A stretch of 64,000 bases of DNA from JANWJE01 sp044326545 (GTDB taxonomy: Bacteria; Chlamydiota; Chlamydiia; Chlamydiales; Parachlamydiaceae). The position numbers and the translations under genes were made by a program. Numbering within the stretch: the stretch's first letter is position 1; the number at the start of each line of letters is the position of its first letter. The notes beneath the pieces were generated by a model. It worked only from the letters and a program-made list of their open reading frames with translations, did not search any database and was not told where the DNA came from. Below are positions 53,007 through 62,068 of the stretch, piece after piece. The stretch is taken from the NCBI GenBank assembly GCA_044326545.1, contig JBIRBM010000008.1, positions 1 to 64,000 on the forward strand. The letters run 5' to 3'.

Positions 53007-56000
53007 ATGGGGCCGGCACTTTGGCAGATCTTTTTATTCAGCACGGTTGTGCCATTGAGATTCCTCTTAATTCTCGATTTTTTCTTCATGATCAAGAGCA
53101 GATGATATGGATAGAAAAAGGAGATGTCGACATTTTTGGTTTAGATCCTGACAGACATTCCATTGAAATCCTAAACAACCATTTTGGAGAAATCGCAAAA
53201 AGAACTGATCCTTTTTTTGGTGATCAGTTTAAAGGGGGATTACATTTTCTTACAAATCATGGCGAAGGATCAATCCTTTTGAATTTTGATGAGATTTACC
53301 GCTCTGGAAAACCGCTCATGATTGCCATTGCAAACCGTGAGACAAGGGTCTGGAAGCTTTCTATAGAAAAAATGCGAGATTTGCTCACCTCTTGTCCTCA
53401 ACTGAATCAGCAAATGGATCTTCAGATCGAACAGTGGATGCATGGATTTTCTTCTCTTTTTCTTTATAGAAAAACGCCCACCTTGCTTCTTCCTATCGAA
53501 TATGATGTGATGATTCATTTGCAATCGGATACACAGGCTGTTTTAAAGAGGGGGGAAGAAAAAAAAATCGGATGGATTGATCTTGTTGAAGGAAAGATAG
53601 AAATTGCAGGATTGCAAACCTTAACGTTAAAGCCAGCAGATAGTCTCTATCCTCTTTGTCAATCGATATGGTTTCAATCCTCTATTGCCTCAATTTTACA
53701 ATTGAAGACCATACACTCAGTTCTATCCCACCCCAAATGTCTTCATGGATTGAAGACATTTAACGCTCATATTATCGATCTCCTTTTTTTTAATAAATTA
53801 ATGAAAGGACGAAAGGAAGTCAATAAAATGAGATTACAAGATCATTGTGATCGCAAAACCCTTGAGGGATCTTTAAATGAACTAGGAACAATTTTCAATC
53901 CTCAAGAAAGAGCGCCCCCTGCGGCTGTTTCCAACAGAATCGACTCCTGCTGTCAAGTCATTGGTCAACATCTTAACTTGACGTTTACCTCTCTTCCGTT
54001 TAATGAGGAGCAACGTTTTTTTTCTTTTGAAGATTACCTTTACCGGCTTTGCCAATCTTCGAAGATAGAATATAGACGAGTGAGTTTAATGGAAAATTGG
54101 TGGAAACATGATCATGGGCCGCTTCTTTGTTTTAATAGACAACACTTTCTTCCCTTGGCCTTGATTCCGCTATTTGATGGTGGATATGAGGTTTATCATC
54201 CCGAACACAATATCTTGACTCCTTTCAAAGCGGAGGAATATCCTGATCTGGATCCGTCGGCCTATGTCTTTTATCGTTCCTTGCCTAATAAAAATGAAAT
54301 TTCGAATTCAATGATTGCCTCTTTCTGCATTTTTGCAAAGAAATGGAACTGCATAGCATTCGCTTTTTTTTCATTTCTTGCAGTCGCGATATTGTCGATT
54401 TCTCCTTCTTTCACACAGAAGCTTTATGCTGTTGTGGTTCCAAATCTCAATTATGTCCTGTTTGCTCAAATTGGTTTTGGATTTTTTCTCCTTTCACTTT
54501 GTGTGCTGGTATTTAGTTTTTGTCGAGAATACCTTGTCATTCGACTCATGACCTTATTTGATCAAGATCTTTCAGCTGCTCTTTGGCAAAGAATGTTAAC
54601 ATTGCCGGTCGATTTTTTCAGAAAATACAAAGTGGGAGATCTTTTTGTTCGGATACAAATCGTGAATGTCTTAAGAGATGTGTTATCAGGACAAAAAATG
54701 CGGCAATTAGTTTCTGTCTTTTTTTCCTTTCTCTATCTGATTCCCATGTTTTATTACAATCCTCTTTTAGCTTTAATTGGAATGAGTGTGTTGATTCCTG
54801 TGACCCTTATTTTTATTGTTGTCTCTTGGCATTTGAAAAGATTAAGCGGGCTCTCTTTAGAGCAAAATGGCATCCTTAGCGGTAAAATTTTAGAGACGCT
54901 CCTTGGGATAAATACGATCAGGACTTATGGATGTGAAAATCGTTTTTTTGCTCGTTGGGAAAAAACATTTTTTCAAAGTAAGCAGACAGTATGGCGCATA
55001 AAAACTCTTCAAAGTGTTGTAAACGTCACGTATGGATTGGTTAATCCCATTTCGTTGACAGTGATTTATGGTTTTATCATTTATCAAATGCTCTCATCTC
55101 CACAAAAGGCGATGGAGATTCAATCTGCAGGCTTTGTTGGAGTCGGAAATTTTATGGGGTTTTATATCGCTTTTACTGCCCTGACGGGAGTTTTATTAAA
55201 TTCATGCGATAGTCTTCTTGTATTAGCCCGTATTGCCCCCGCTTGGAATCGAGCCAGAATTTTTTTTGATCAACATCCCGAAAGTTCTTCTTCTCGGTTT
55301 AAAGTGGGTCCATTAACCGGAGAGGTTCGGGTCGATCATCTTCATTTCCGTTATGAGGCTGAGAGTCCTTTCATTTTAAATAACATTTCAATCAAGATTC
55401 ATCCAGGAGAATTCATTGCCATTGTGGGCTACTCAGGGTGTGGAAAGTCAACCCTCATACGCAATTTGATTGGATTTGAAAATCCTGAATCAGGGGCCAT
55501 TTATTATAATGGAAGAGATTTAGCCACTCTGGATTTGTGCGATCTTCGCCGTCAAATAGGGATTGTTCTGCAAAATAGTTCTTTAATAGATGGATCTTTA
55601 AGAGATAACGTGATGGCAGGGGCCTTCTATAGTGAAGATCAGGTCATCAAAGCTCTTTCATCAGCTGGATTTGCCAAAGATTTGGCTGAGCTCCCGATGG
55701 GGTTAGAGACTGTCCTGATGAATGGAGGATTGACCCTATCGGGGGGGCAAAAGCAAAAAATTTTAATTGCCAGAGCGCTGATCGCTCATCCAAAAATCCT
55801 CATTTTTGACGAGGCTTCAAGTGCTCTTGATAGTGAAACACAGGAGATGGTGATTAAAAATCTTGAAGCTCTGAATACGACAAGAATTGCGATTGCTCAT
55901 CGACTCAGTACGATTCGAAATGCCGATCGCATTTATGTCATGGATGATGGAAAAATTGTTGATGAAGGGACTTATAAAGAATTAGCCGTCCGAGAAGGCT

Positions 56001-56038
56001 TATTTAGAACCCTCTTGAAAAGACAATCGAGAAAATAG
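53003..56038 (+). CDS. Second NHLM-type ABC exporter, 1011 residues
   Basis: The second ABC protein of the operon has a long N-terminal region (about 440 residues) with no peptidase motif. It begins with a cupin/cyclic-nucleotide-like beta domain (residues about 15-130), as in the NHLM ATP-binding protein family. Membrane segments fill about residues 450-720. The ABC domain shows G-Y-S-G-C-G-K-S-T near 808, T-L-S-G-G-Q-K-Q-K near 912 and I-L-I-F-D-E-A near 931. It could form a heterodimer with the C39 exporter, which would explain two adaptors. The start overlaps the previous stop (ATGA), so the two subunits are probably made together. Confidence 0.92.
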   Translation: MNGAGTLADLFIQHGCAIEIPLNSRFFLHDQEQMIWIEKGDVDIFGLDPDRHSIEILNNHFGEIAKRTDPFFGDQFKGGLHFLTNHGEGSILLNFDEIYRSGKPLMIAIANRETRVWKLSIEKMRDLLTSCPQLNQQMDLQIEQWMHGFSSLFLYRKTPTLLLPIEYDVMIHLQSDTQAVLKRGEEKKIGWIDLVEGKIEIAGLQTLTLKPADSLYPLCQSIWFQSSIASILQLKTIHSVLSHPKCLHGLKTFNAHIIDLLFFNKLMKGRKEVNKMRLQDHCDRKTLEGSLNELGTIFNPQERAPPAAVSNRIDSCCQVIGQHLNLTFTSLPFNEEQRFFSFEDYLYRLCQSSKIEYRRVSLMENWWKHDHGPLLCFNRQHFLPLALIPLFDGGYEVYHPEHNILTPFKAEEYPDLDPSAYVFYRSLPNKNEISNSMIASFCIFAKKWNCIAFAFFSFLAVAILSISPSFTQKLYAVVVPNLNYVLFAQIGFGFFLLSLCVLVFSFCREYLVIRLMTLFDQDLSAALWQRMLTLPVDFFRKYKVGDLFVRIQIVNVLRDVLSGQKMRQLVSVFFSFLYLIPMFYYNPLLALIGMSVLIPVTLIFIVVSWHLKRLSGLSLEQNGILSGKILETLLGINTIRTYGCENRFFARWEKTFFQSKQTVWRIKTLQSVVNVTYGLVNPISLTVIYGFIIYQMLSSPQKAMEIQSAGFVGVGNFMGFYIAFTALTGVLLNSCDSLLVLARIAPAWNRARIFFDQHPESSSSRFKVGPLTGEVRVDHLHFRYEAESPFILNNISIKIHPGEFIAIVGYSGCGKSTLIRNLIGFENPESGAIYYNGRDLATLDLCDLRRQIGIVLQNSSLIDGSLRDNVMAGAFYSEDQVIKALSSAGFAKDLAELPMGLETVLMNGGLTLSGGQKQKILIARALIAHPKILIFDEASSALDSETQEMVIKNLEALNTTRIAIAHRLSTIRNADRIYVMDDGKIVDEGTYKELAVREGLFRTLLKRQSRK

Positions 56039-56081
56039 ACTTCGTTTAACATGTGGTTTGCTTGAAAAAAGGTGGAAGTGA

Positions 56082-57224
56082 ATGCAAAATCAATTATCAA
56101 ATCAACAAGTGGGCGAATTCCTGAGAAAGCAAACGTTAATTAAAGGAATCACAGATGAAGAGCTCTCTTATTTAGTTGACATGGCAGAATTTTCTGTTGC
56201 TCAGCCAAACGAGGTCATTTTTCCAGAAGGCGATCACTCTTCTGAACTCTATTTTATCTATAAGGGAGAAGTGTCTATCACCAAAATAGATCGTAAAAAT
56301 GGGAATGAATACACATTAAATATTCTTAAAGAAAGGGATTTTTTTGGCGATCTTGCTTTTTTGGATGGAGAGCCTCGCTCGTCAACAGTGAAAGCCAATT
56401 GTGAGACCTTTTTGCTAAAAATTTCTAAAGAAAGCTCTTATGCACAATCTGCCGAAATGGTCAGTATCTATAACAAGATCATGAAAAATATTGCGAAAAT
56501 CAATTTATTCCGAATCAGAGAGACGAATCAATTTTACATCGATCAAATCGGTAATGAGGTGAGGGGGCTCAAACAAGCACTCATCAGTGGAAAGTTGTGT
56601 ATCGTGGGATTGCTTCTTTTTTGGGCATGTCAAATGATTGCAGGAAAAATTCAGGACCCTCTGTTGCAACCTTTACTTCTAATGACCGTTGTACCGCTTT
56701 CTTTAATCGTGATCATTAATCAATCTATTGGCTCGTTATCCCATTATGGATTAACAACTCAAGATTGGAAAAAAAATATCAAGCCGGGGATTGGTCTCTC
56801 TTTAATCTTGATCATCATTGTTGGAGCCATCATCTTGATTGGCAGATTGATGCATCTCATTTACCCAAATATTGGAGCATTTCAGCTCACTCCACTGAAA
56901 TTAAGCCCAACTCTTTTCCTTTTCCCTTTTTATGCTTATGTCATGGAGTTTATTTTGCGAGGCGTGATCCAAACAAGCTTAAAAGATTTTCTGCAAGATG
57001 AGAGTCCAAAAAAAGCGATCTTATATACAGCATTGATCATCGCGTGTTTAAATTTACCGATCGGGATCGGTTGGGCATTCTGTGCTTTTGTTCTCAATTG
57101 TTTTCTTGGGTATCTTTATCATGATTACCCCCAGTTAGTTGGGAATGCTTGCCTTCATACAACAATCGGATTGATCCTTGTTCTCTTGAATTGGATTCCT
57201 CCATCTTGGTTATTTCGGATTTGA
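56082..57224 (+). CDS. Cyclic-nucleotide-binding / CPBP protease fusion
   Basis: The N-terminal half (about residues 20-135) is a cNMP-binding fold with I-F-P-E-G-D-H-S-S-E-L-Y, F-F-G-D-L-A-F-L-D-G-E-P-R-S-S-T-V-K-A (phosphate-binding cassette). The C-terminal half has about six to eight membrane helices (from about residue 170) in the style of CPBP/CAAX-type intramembrane proteases. Motif 1 is M-E-F-I-L-R-G, with the first Glu of E-E-x-x-x-R replaced by Met, and a late motif has H in N-A-C-L-H-T-T-I. Loss of one glutamate could reduce activity. It starts 43 bp after the second ABC protein and closes the operon. CPBP proteins accompany many bacteriocin systems, for maturation or self-immunity; that role here is inference. 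Confidence 0.82.
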   Translation: MQNQLSNQQVGEFLRKQTLIKGITDEELSYLVDMAEFSVAQPNEVIFPEGDHSSELYFIYKGEVSITKIDRKNGNEYTLNILKERDFFGDLAFLDGEPRSSTVKANCETFLLKISKESSYAQSAEMVSIYNKIMKNIAKINLFRIRETNQFYIDQIGNEVRGLKQALISGKLCIVGLLLFWACQMIAGKIQDPLLQPLLLMTVVPLSLIVIINQSIGSLSHYGLTTQDWKKNIKPGIGLSLILIIIVGAIILIGRLMHLIYPNIGAFQLTPLKLSPTLFLFPFYAYVMEFILRGVIQTSLKDFLQDESPKKAILYTALIIACLNLPIGIGWAFCAFVLNCFLGYLYHDYPQLVGNACLHTTIGLILVLLNWIPPSWLFRI

Positions 57225-57228
57225 GAAC

Positions 57229-57290
57229 TCACCTTACGCACCGGGAGCGCGATTTGGGCTGAGGCAAAGGCTCAAAGGTAGAACAAAAAG
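57229..57290 (+). repeat. Dispersed intergenic repeat, copy after the operon
   Basis: CTCACCTTACGCACCGGGAG, then CGCGATTTGGGCTGAGG, starts 4 bases after the stop of the cNMP-CPBP gene and continues to a CAAAAAGGTT. It is the clearest copy of the family that also occurs at 23797, 24221 and 43687. Confidence 0.65.
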
Positions 57291-57310
57291 GTTCTCATTC
57301 TTGCGACAAC

Positions 57311-58006
57311 CTATACACAGACCAATTTTGCTTTTAGTGAATCTTTGAATTCCAAAATTCGGAAGACAACGTCATCAATTGAGAGGTCTGAGGTATCAAT
57401 AAGATAGGCATCTTTAGCCTGAATAAGAGGTGAATTTTCTCTCATTGTGTCGTACGCATCCCGTTTATTGATGTCGATTAAACACTGCTCAAGTGTGAGA
57501 TCTTGAAATTCTTCTGGATATTTCGCTTTTAATTCATTAAAACGCCTTCGGGCTCGTACTTCATCTCGGCCGGTTAGGAATATTTTCAACGCCGCATCCG
57601 GAAATACGACGGTGCCCATATCACGTCCTTCAAAAACGGCATTCACGCCAATTGCCAGTTCTCTTTGCAGTTCGACTAACTTATCGCGTATCTCTCTCAC
57701 AGCCGATATTTCAGAGACGGCAGATGTGACCTCTTGCCCTCTAATAATTTGAGAGATGTCTTCTCCCTCGAAGAAATATTTTCTTTCGCGTCTCACCACT
57801 TTTATCTTGAATTTAGAGGAAAATTGATCGAGAAACCTGGTCAATTCTTCGGGGTTGTGGATGTCAATTTTGTGTTTAAGTATTCCGTAGGTTAAGGAGC
57901 GGTACATAGCTCCTGTATCAAAGAAAATATAGCCGATTGATTCAGCAAGTTTTTTGGCCACAACGCTTTTGCCTGTTCCTACGCATCCATCAATAGTAAT
58001 GATCAT
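57311..58006 (-). CDS. cmk: Cytidylate kinase
   Basis: Cmk phosphorylates CMP and dCMP. The P-loop is G-C-V-G-T-G-K-S-V-V-A-K-K-L at the very start, followed by Y-I-F-F-D-T-G-A-M-Y-R-S-L-T, and the family motif G-R-D-M-G-T-V-V-F-P-D-A near residue 128 with A-R-A-R-R. The length of 231 residues is normal. It is last in a minus-strand group uppS-cdsA-cmk, the order known in chlamydiae, 63 bp after cdsA. The gene found after cmk in chlamydiae (plsC) is not here; the export operon converges instead. Confidence 0.96.
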   Translation of the reverse strand: MIITIDGCVGTGKSVVAKKLAESIGYIFFDTGAMYRSLTYGILKHKIDIHNPEELTRFLDQFSSKFKIKVVRRERKYFFEGEDISQIIRGQEVTSAVSEISAVREIRDKLVELQRELAIGVNAVFEGRDMGTVVFPDAALKIFLTGRDEVRARRRFNELKAKYPEEFQDLTLEQCLIDINKRDAYDTMRENSPLIQAKDAYLIDTSDLSIDDVVFRILEFKDSLKAKLVCV

Positions 58007-58069
58007 GTTAATTTCACTTATTTTAAGATTGTTAGAACCTGTTTTTATCTTTCTTTAGATGAGGCATTT

Positions 58070-58927
58070 TTACCCAATCACTCCCATTTTCAGTAGAAGA
58101 TACAGAAAAGGGAGAGTAAAAACAAGAGAGTCTAAGATATCGAGCATTCCTCCCAGTCCGGGCAGATGACTGCTATCTTTTACACCTGCATCTCGTTTAA
58201 GGAGAGATTCAGATAAATCTCCCAATTGAGCCAAAATGCTGATTGTTAATCCTATCCAAATGCTTTGAAATAACGTCATTTTAAATAGAGTAAAGAGCGA
58301 CACCACAATCGAAAAAATCAAGCTGGTAAGAAGAGATGCACTTAAACCCCCTAATGCTCCTTCCACTGTTTTTTTAGGGCTGATCGTGGGGGCAAGTTTA
58401 TTTTTTCCCAACATTTTTCCGCAAAAATACCCCCCAATATCTGTCATTTTAGTGACAAGTAAAACATAGGTGAGCCATAACCGACCATCAGATAAAGCGC
58501 TTTCGGGAAAAAAGTAGTTAATGCGTAAACCACAGCTAATAGGAAGAGTTAAATAAAAAATGCCGAATAAAGTGACCGCTAAATTTCCAAGCGATGAGGC
58601 TTGTTGATTAAAAAATGTAAGGAAAAGAGTGATGCATGAGAATAATAAGGCTAGCCAGGAAAAAGCGCTGAGCCCCGGATAATAAAAGCTTAAGCCAATC
58701 GCAATTGTATAAATAACCGAGATGGAGATCCCTGAAACCGCTGAGGGGTGGAATCCCTTATTTCTTGCTAAATGATAATATTCAGCAAGAGCGAAGCTAA
58801 TCACCCCTGCTGAGAGGAGGATAAAAATGGGTTTAAAAAAAGGGGTGTATGAATAGTAGATGCTTATTGACAGACCCAACACACTGAATAAGCTCATGAG
58901 CAAACGTTGTTTAAATTGGTTTGACAT
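58070..58927 (-). CDS. cdsA: Phosphatidate cytidylyltransferase
   Basis: CdsA makes CDP-diacylglycerol from phosphatidate and CTP, for phospholipids. It has about eight membrane helices and ends with the family signature near the C-terminus: Q-L-G-D-L-S-E-S-L-L-K-R-D-A-G-V-K-D-S, then H-L-P-G-L-G-G-M-L-D-I-L-D-S. The ATG at 58927 gives 285 residues; a TTG at 58933, directly at the uppS stop, is an alternative with better spacing to the GGAGGGG motif. Confidence 0.95.
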   Translation of the reverse strand: MSNQFKQRLLMSLFSVLGLSISIYYSYTPFFKPIFILLSAGVISFALAEYYHLARNKGFHPSAVSGISISVIYTIAIGLSFYYPGLSAFSWLALLFSCITLFLTFFNQQASSLGNLAVTLFGIFYLTLPISCGLRINYFFPESALSDGRLWLTYVLLVTKMTDIGGYFCGKMLGKNKLAPTISPKKTVEGALGGLSASLLTSLIFSIVVSLFTLFKMTLFQSIWIGLTISILAQLGDLSESLLKRDAGVKDSSHLPGLGGMLDILDSLVFTLPFLYLLLKMGVIG

Positions 58928-58929
58928 CG

Positions 58930-59712
58930 TCAATTATCCCCTCCCCATCGCCTTTGTCTTGTCTGAAAATCGACAATGGCGTCAATCAAGTGTTGCGGTG
59001 TAAAATCGGGCCATAAGACGGGGGCGACATGAATTTCTGCATAAGAAATTTGCCATAACAGGAAATTGCTGACCCGAAACTCTCCGCTCGTACGAATCAA
59101 TAAATCAGGATCACTCCATTGACAGGTGTCGAGGTAGCGGGAAATGGTCTCTTCTTTTATTTCCCCCTTCTTTAATAATTGCTTGTCATAGTCGTTTAAC
59201 ATTGCGTTAAAAGCCCTGCAAATCTCATTTCGTGACCCATAGTTAAGAGCTAAAATCAGATGAATATTTGAGCAGTTTTGAGTTGCCGATTTGATTGTTT
59301 CGATGATTTGACGCAGAAATAGGGGAAGAGGCGTTAAATCGCCAATTGTTTCCAGTTTAATGCCCGTTTTAACCATCTCATCGCACTGTTCGGTCAAATA
59401 ACTGCCAAATAAAGCCATCAAAGCGATCACTTCTTCTTGCGGGCGGTTCCAATTTTCTGTGGAAAAGCTATAGAACGTCATTTCTTTGATCCCAAGCTCT
59501 TTTGCAGCCTTCACAATTTCCATTAAAATATCAGCCCCTTCCCGGTGACCAGTTTGCACCTCCGCAAGACGTTTTTTAGCCCATCGACGGTTTCCGTCGG
59601 GAATAATGGCGATATGCTTAGGGATTCGCGAAGAGTCCAACCGGGCGAGTTGGGTGGGATGAAATCGACTTTTTTTTTCAGAAAAGGGGGGCATCACGGG
59701 ATCAACCGACAT
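58930..59712 (-). CDS. uppS: Undecaprenyl diphosphate synthase
   Basis: UppS elongates farnesyl diphosphate with eight isopentenyl units to make the carrier lipid for cell-envelope polymers. The catalytic Asp is in I-A-I-I-P-D-G-N-R-R-W-A-K, followed by H-R-E-G, S-F-S-T-E-N-W near residue 90, and the final D-L-L-I-R-T-S-G-E-F-R-V-S-N with the conserved tail. An N-terminal stretch of about 30 residues precedes the fold. It is first of the uppS-cdsA-cmk group, separated from cdsA by two bases when the ATG start of cdsA is used. Confidence 0.96.
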   Translation of the reverse strand: MSVDPVMPPFSEKKSRFHPTQLARLDSSRIPKHIAIIPDGNRRWAKKRLAEVQTGHREGADILMEIVKAAKELGIKEMTFYSFSTENWNRPQEEVIALMALFGSYLTEQCDEMVKTGIKLETIGDLTPLPLFLRQIIETIKSATQNCSNIHLILALNYGSRNEICRAFNAMLNDYDKQLLKKGEIKEETISRYLDTCQWSDPDLLIRTSGEFRVSNFLLWQISYAEIHVAPVLWPDFTPQHLIDAIVDFQTRQRRWGGDN

Positions 59713-59773
59713 AAGGAGTCCATAAAAATAGTCATTTGTAACAGGATATCTTAAATAGAATTGATTGAGTAGT

Positions 59774-61582
59774 TTAATCTCCCGCTTTTAAAACCTCCAT
59801 AAACGCATTCTGTGGAATATTGACTTTTCCAATTTCTTTCATCCGTTTTTTCCCTTTTTTCTGTTTCTCCCACAATTTCCGCTTACGAGTAATATCGCCG
59901 CCATAACATTTTGCCGTGACATTTTTTGTGATTGCACGAATGGTTTCTCTTGCAACGATTTTCCCTCCAATTGCAGCTTGGATCGGAACTTTGAACAACT
60001 GCATGGGAATGACTTCAACAAGTTTTGCACAGATTGCCCGTCCTTTGCTTTCTGCTTTTGATCGATGAACAAGACATGAAAAAGCATCAACGGGTTCTTC
60101 GTTCACACGGATTTCAAGTTTAATAATATCGCTTGCTTCATAATGGTCGAATTCATAGTCAAATGAACCATACCCTTTTGTGATCGACTTGAGCTTGTCA
60201 TTAAAATCGGTGATGATTTCATTTAAGGGGAGACGATAGGTTAAAAGAAGACGGCGAGAATCCATTGTTTCAGTCTTAATACAGACTCCTCTTTTTTCCA
60301 TGCCAAGATTCATAATAGGTCCTAAGTATTCTGAAGGGGTCATAATGTGGCATTTGACCCAAGGTTCTTCAACCTCGTAGATAAATGTTGGATCGGGATA
60401 ATGAGCAGGATTATCCACCTCTTTCATTGAGCCGTCGTTCATGAGGAAGCGATAGATAACGCTTGGCGCTGTCGAAATAATGTCGATGTCAAATTCTCTT
60501 TGAATTCTCTCAAAAATAATTTCAAGGTGTAAAAGACCTAAAAATCCGCAACGAAATCCAAATCCTAGAGCTGTACTGCTTTCTTGTTCAATGTGCAGCG
60601 CAGAGTCATTTAATTGCAATTTTTCTAAAGCATCGCGCAACCCTTCAAAATCAGTGGAGTCAATCGGGTAAATTCCGGCAAAAACAACCGGGGAAATCAA
60701 GCGGAATCCGGGTAAAGGATCTTTAGCCGGATATTTTTGAAGGGTAACGGTATCTCCAATTTTGACATCGGAGGTATTTTTAATATTTGCTATCATGTAG
60801 CCCACTTCACCCGGACGCAGAACATCTACAGGATGTGCTTTAGGGCTGAAAGCCCCAACTTCAAGAACTTCAAAATTCTTATTAGTCGCCATCATTTTAA
60901 TAAGAGACCCTTTTTTGATCTCTCCGCTCATGACTCGAACGTAGACCATCACCCCGCGGTATGTATCATAATGAGAATCGAAGAGAAGGGCTCGTAAAAT
61001 ATCATCTTCGGGCTCTTTCGGATGAGGAATTGCCGTTAAGATTCGCTCGAGGATTGCCTCTATCCCGATTCCCGATTTTGCGGAACATCCAATCGCATCG
61101 GAGGCGTCAAGCCCAATCACCTCTTCAATTTGCTTGCGCACTCCCTCAACATCTGCAGATGCAAGGTCGACTTTGTTGATCACAGGGAGGATTTCTAAAT
61201 TTCGTTCAAGAGCTAAGTGTACATTTGCAAGGCTTTGCGCTTGGACTCCTTGTGCGGCGTCAACGACGAGGAGGGCTCCTTCGCAAGCGGAGAGGGAACG
61301 TGAAACCTCGTAAGTGAAATCAACATGCCCCGGTGTATCTATCAGATTGATTTGGTACTCTTCTCCATCTTTAGAGATGTAGTACATTGTAACAGGATGG
61401 GCTTTGATTGTAATCCCTCTTTCCCGCTCAAGGTCCATATCGTCGAGTAATTGCTCTTGCATATCTCTTGGGGAAACGGTATGTGTCATTTCGAGTAATC
61501 GATCAGCTAGCGTTGATTTTCCATGGTCGATATGAGCAATAATAGAAAAATTGCGAATGTTTTTGATGTTGTATTTTTTCAT
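59774..61582 (-). CDS. lepA: Translation elongation factor 4 (LepA)
   Basis: LepA is a translational GTPase that helps ribosome assembly or back-translocation under stress. The GTPase motifs are clear: A-H-I-D-H-G-K-S-T-L-A (residues 15-25), R-G-I-T-I in switch I, D-T-P-G-H-V-D-F, and N-K-V-D-L. The C-terminal LepA-specific domain is present, ending R-K-L-W-E-K-Q-K-K-G-K-K-R-M. The 602-residue length is exact for the family. It is on the minus strand, 61 bp upstream of uppS, and in a chlamydial genome would usually lie close to gnd. Confidence 0.98.
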   Translation of the reverse strand: MKKYNIKNIRNFSIIAHIDHGKSTLADRLLEMTHTVSPRDMQEQLLDDMDLERERGITIKAHPVTMYYISKDGEEYQINLIDTPGHVDFTYEVSRSLSACEGALLVVDAAQGVQAQSLANVHLALERNLEILPVINKVDLASADVEGVRKQIEEVIGLDASDAIGCSAKSGIGIEAILERILTAIPHPKEPEDDILRALLFDSHYDTYRGVMVYVRVMSGEIKKGSLIKMMATNKNFEVLEVGAFSPKAHPVDVLRPGEVGYMIANIKNTSDVKIGDTVTLQKYPAKDPLPGFRLISPVVFAGIYPIDSTDFEGLRDALEKLQLNDSALHIEQESSTALGFGFRCGFLGLLHLEIIFERIQREFDIDIISTAPSVIYRFLMNDGSMKEVDNPAHYPDPTFIYEVEEPWVKCHIMTPSEYLGPIMNLGMEKRGVCIKTETMDSRRLLLTYRLPLNEIITDFNDKLKSITKGYGSFDYEFDHYEASDIIKLEIRVNEEPVDAFSCLVHRSKAESKGRAICAKLVEVIPMQLFKVPIQAAIGGKIVARETIRAITKNVTAKCYGGDITRKRKLWEKQKKGKKRMKEIGKVNIPQNAFMEVLKAGD

Positions 61583-61786
61583 AGAGGGGTCTTTTTTTAA
61601 ATAGTAAATAATTAAGTTAATTGATTATTAAAAACTTTTCAAGTAAAGAACGAATTTTGGTAAAAAAATTGATGCAATAGGTGATGTTGGGCTTTCAAGC
61701 GGCCCAAAGAGGAAGAAAATAAGAAGAAAAGTTTTCGAATTTGAAGAAAGAGGTGTCGGAAGGAAGGGAAAGAACGAATGAAAGAT

Positions 61787-61870
61787 TGCGGCCAAGATGA
61801 CTCGAACATCCACCGAGTTGCCCCGACTAGAACCTGAATCTAGCGCGTCTACCAATTCCGCCATGGCCGC
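61787..61870 (-). tRNA. tRNA-Leu (anticodon CAG)
   Basis: The minus strand gives an 84-nt class II tRNA: acceptor GCGGCCA/TGGCCGC, D-arm with GCGGAATTGG-style Leu sequence, anticodon arm CTAGA-TTCAGGT-TCTAG (anticodon CAG, Leu), a long variable arm (CGGGGCAACTCGGTGG region), and a T-arm containing TTCGAGT. No CCA is encoded. It lies between lepA and the peptide precursor gene. Confidence 0.95.
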
Positions 61871-61964
61871 AAATATGATAAGACGATAACGCATTCTCTT
61901 TTTTAGGTAAAACAAAATGTGCGCTCCAAGAGCCTTAACCATGAATAGTGTTGTTTAAATTTCA

Positions 61965-61992
61965 TTGACTTGACGCATGATTTCAGTATAAA
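61965..61992 (+). promoter_or_regulatory. Strong promoter of the NHLP precursor gene
   Basis: TTGACT (61965-61970) and TATAAA (61987-61992) are separated by 16 bp, close to consensus, with transcription expected to start near 62000. The precursor ATG follows about 70 bp later behind AGGGG. No other gene lies between, so the precursor seems to have its own promoter separate from the export operon. Confidence 0.65.
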
Positions 61993-62068
61993 TAAAAGAT
62001 GATCCAATTTTTGAAGCAAAGTAAGTGATCATCCAAGATGTCTATAACATAACAATTTAGGGGTATAT

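Noticed and set aside
60737..61179. Open frames on the plus strand within lepA
   Set aside because: They are antisense shadows of the lepA coding sequence.
61628..61942. 104-codon minus-strand frame over tRNA-Leu
   Set aside because: It runs through the tRNA gene and has no protein-like character.
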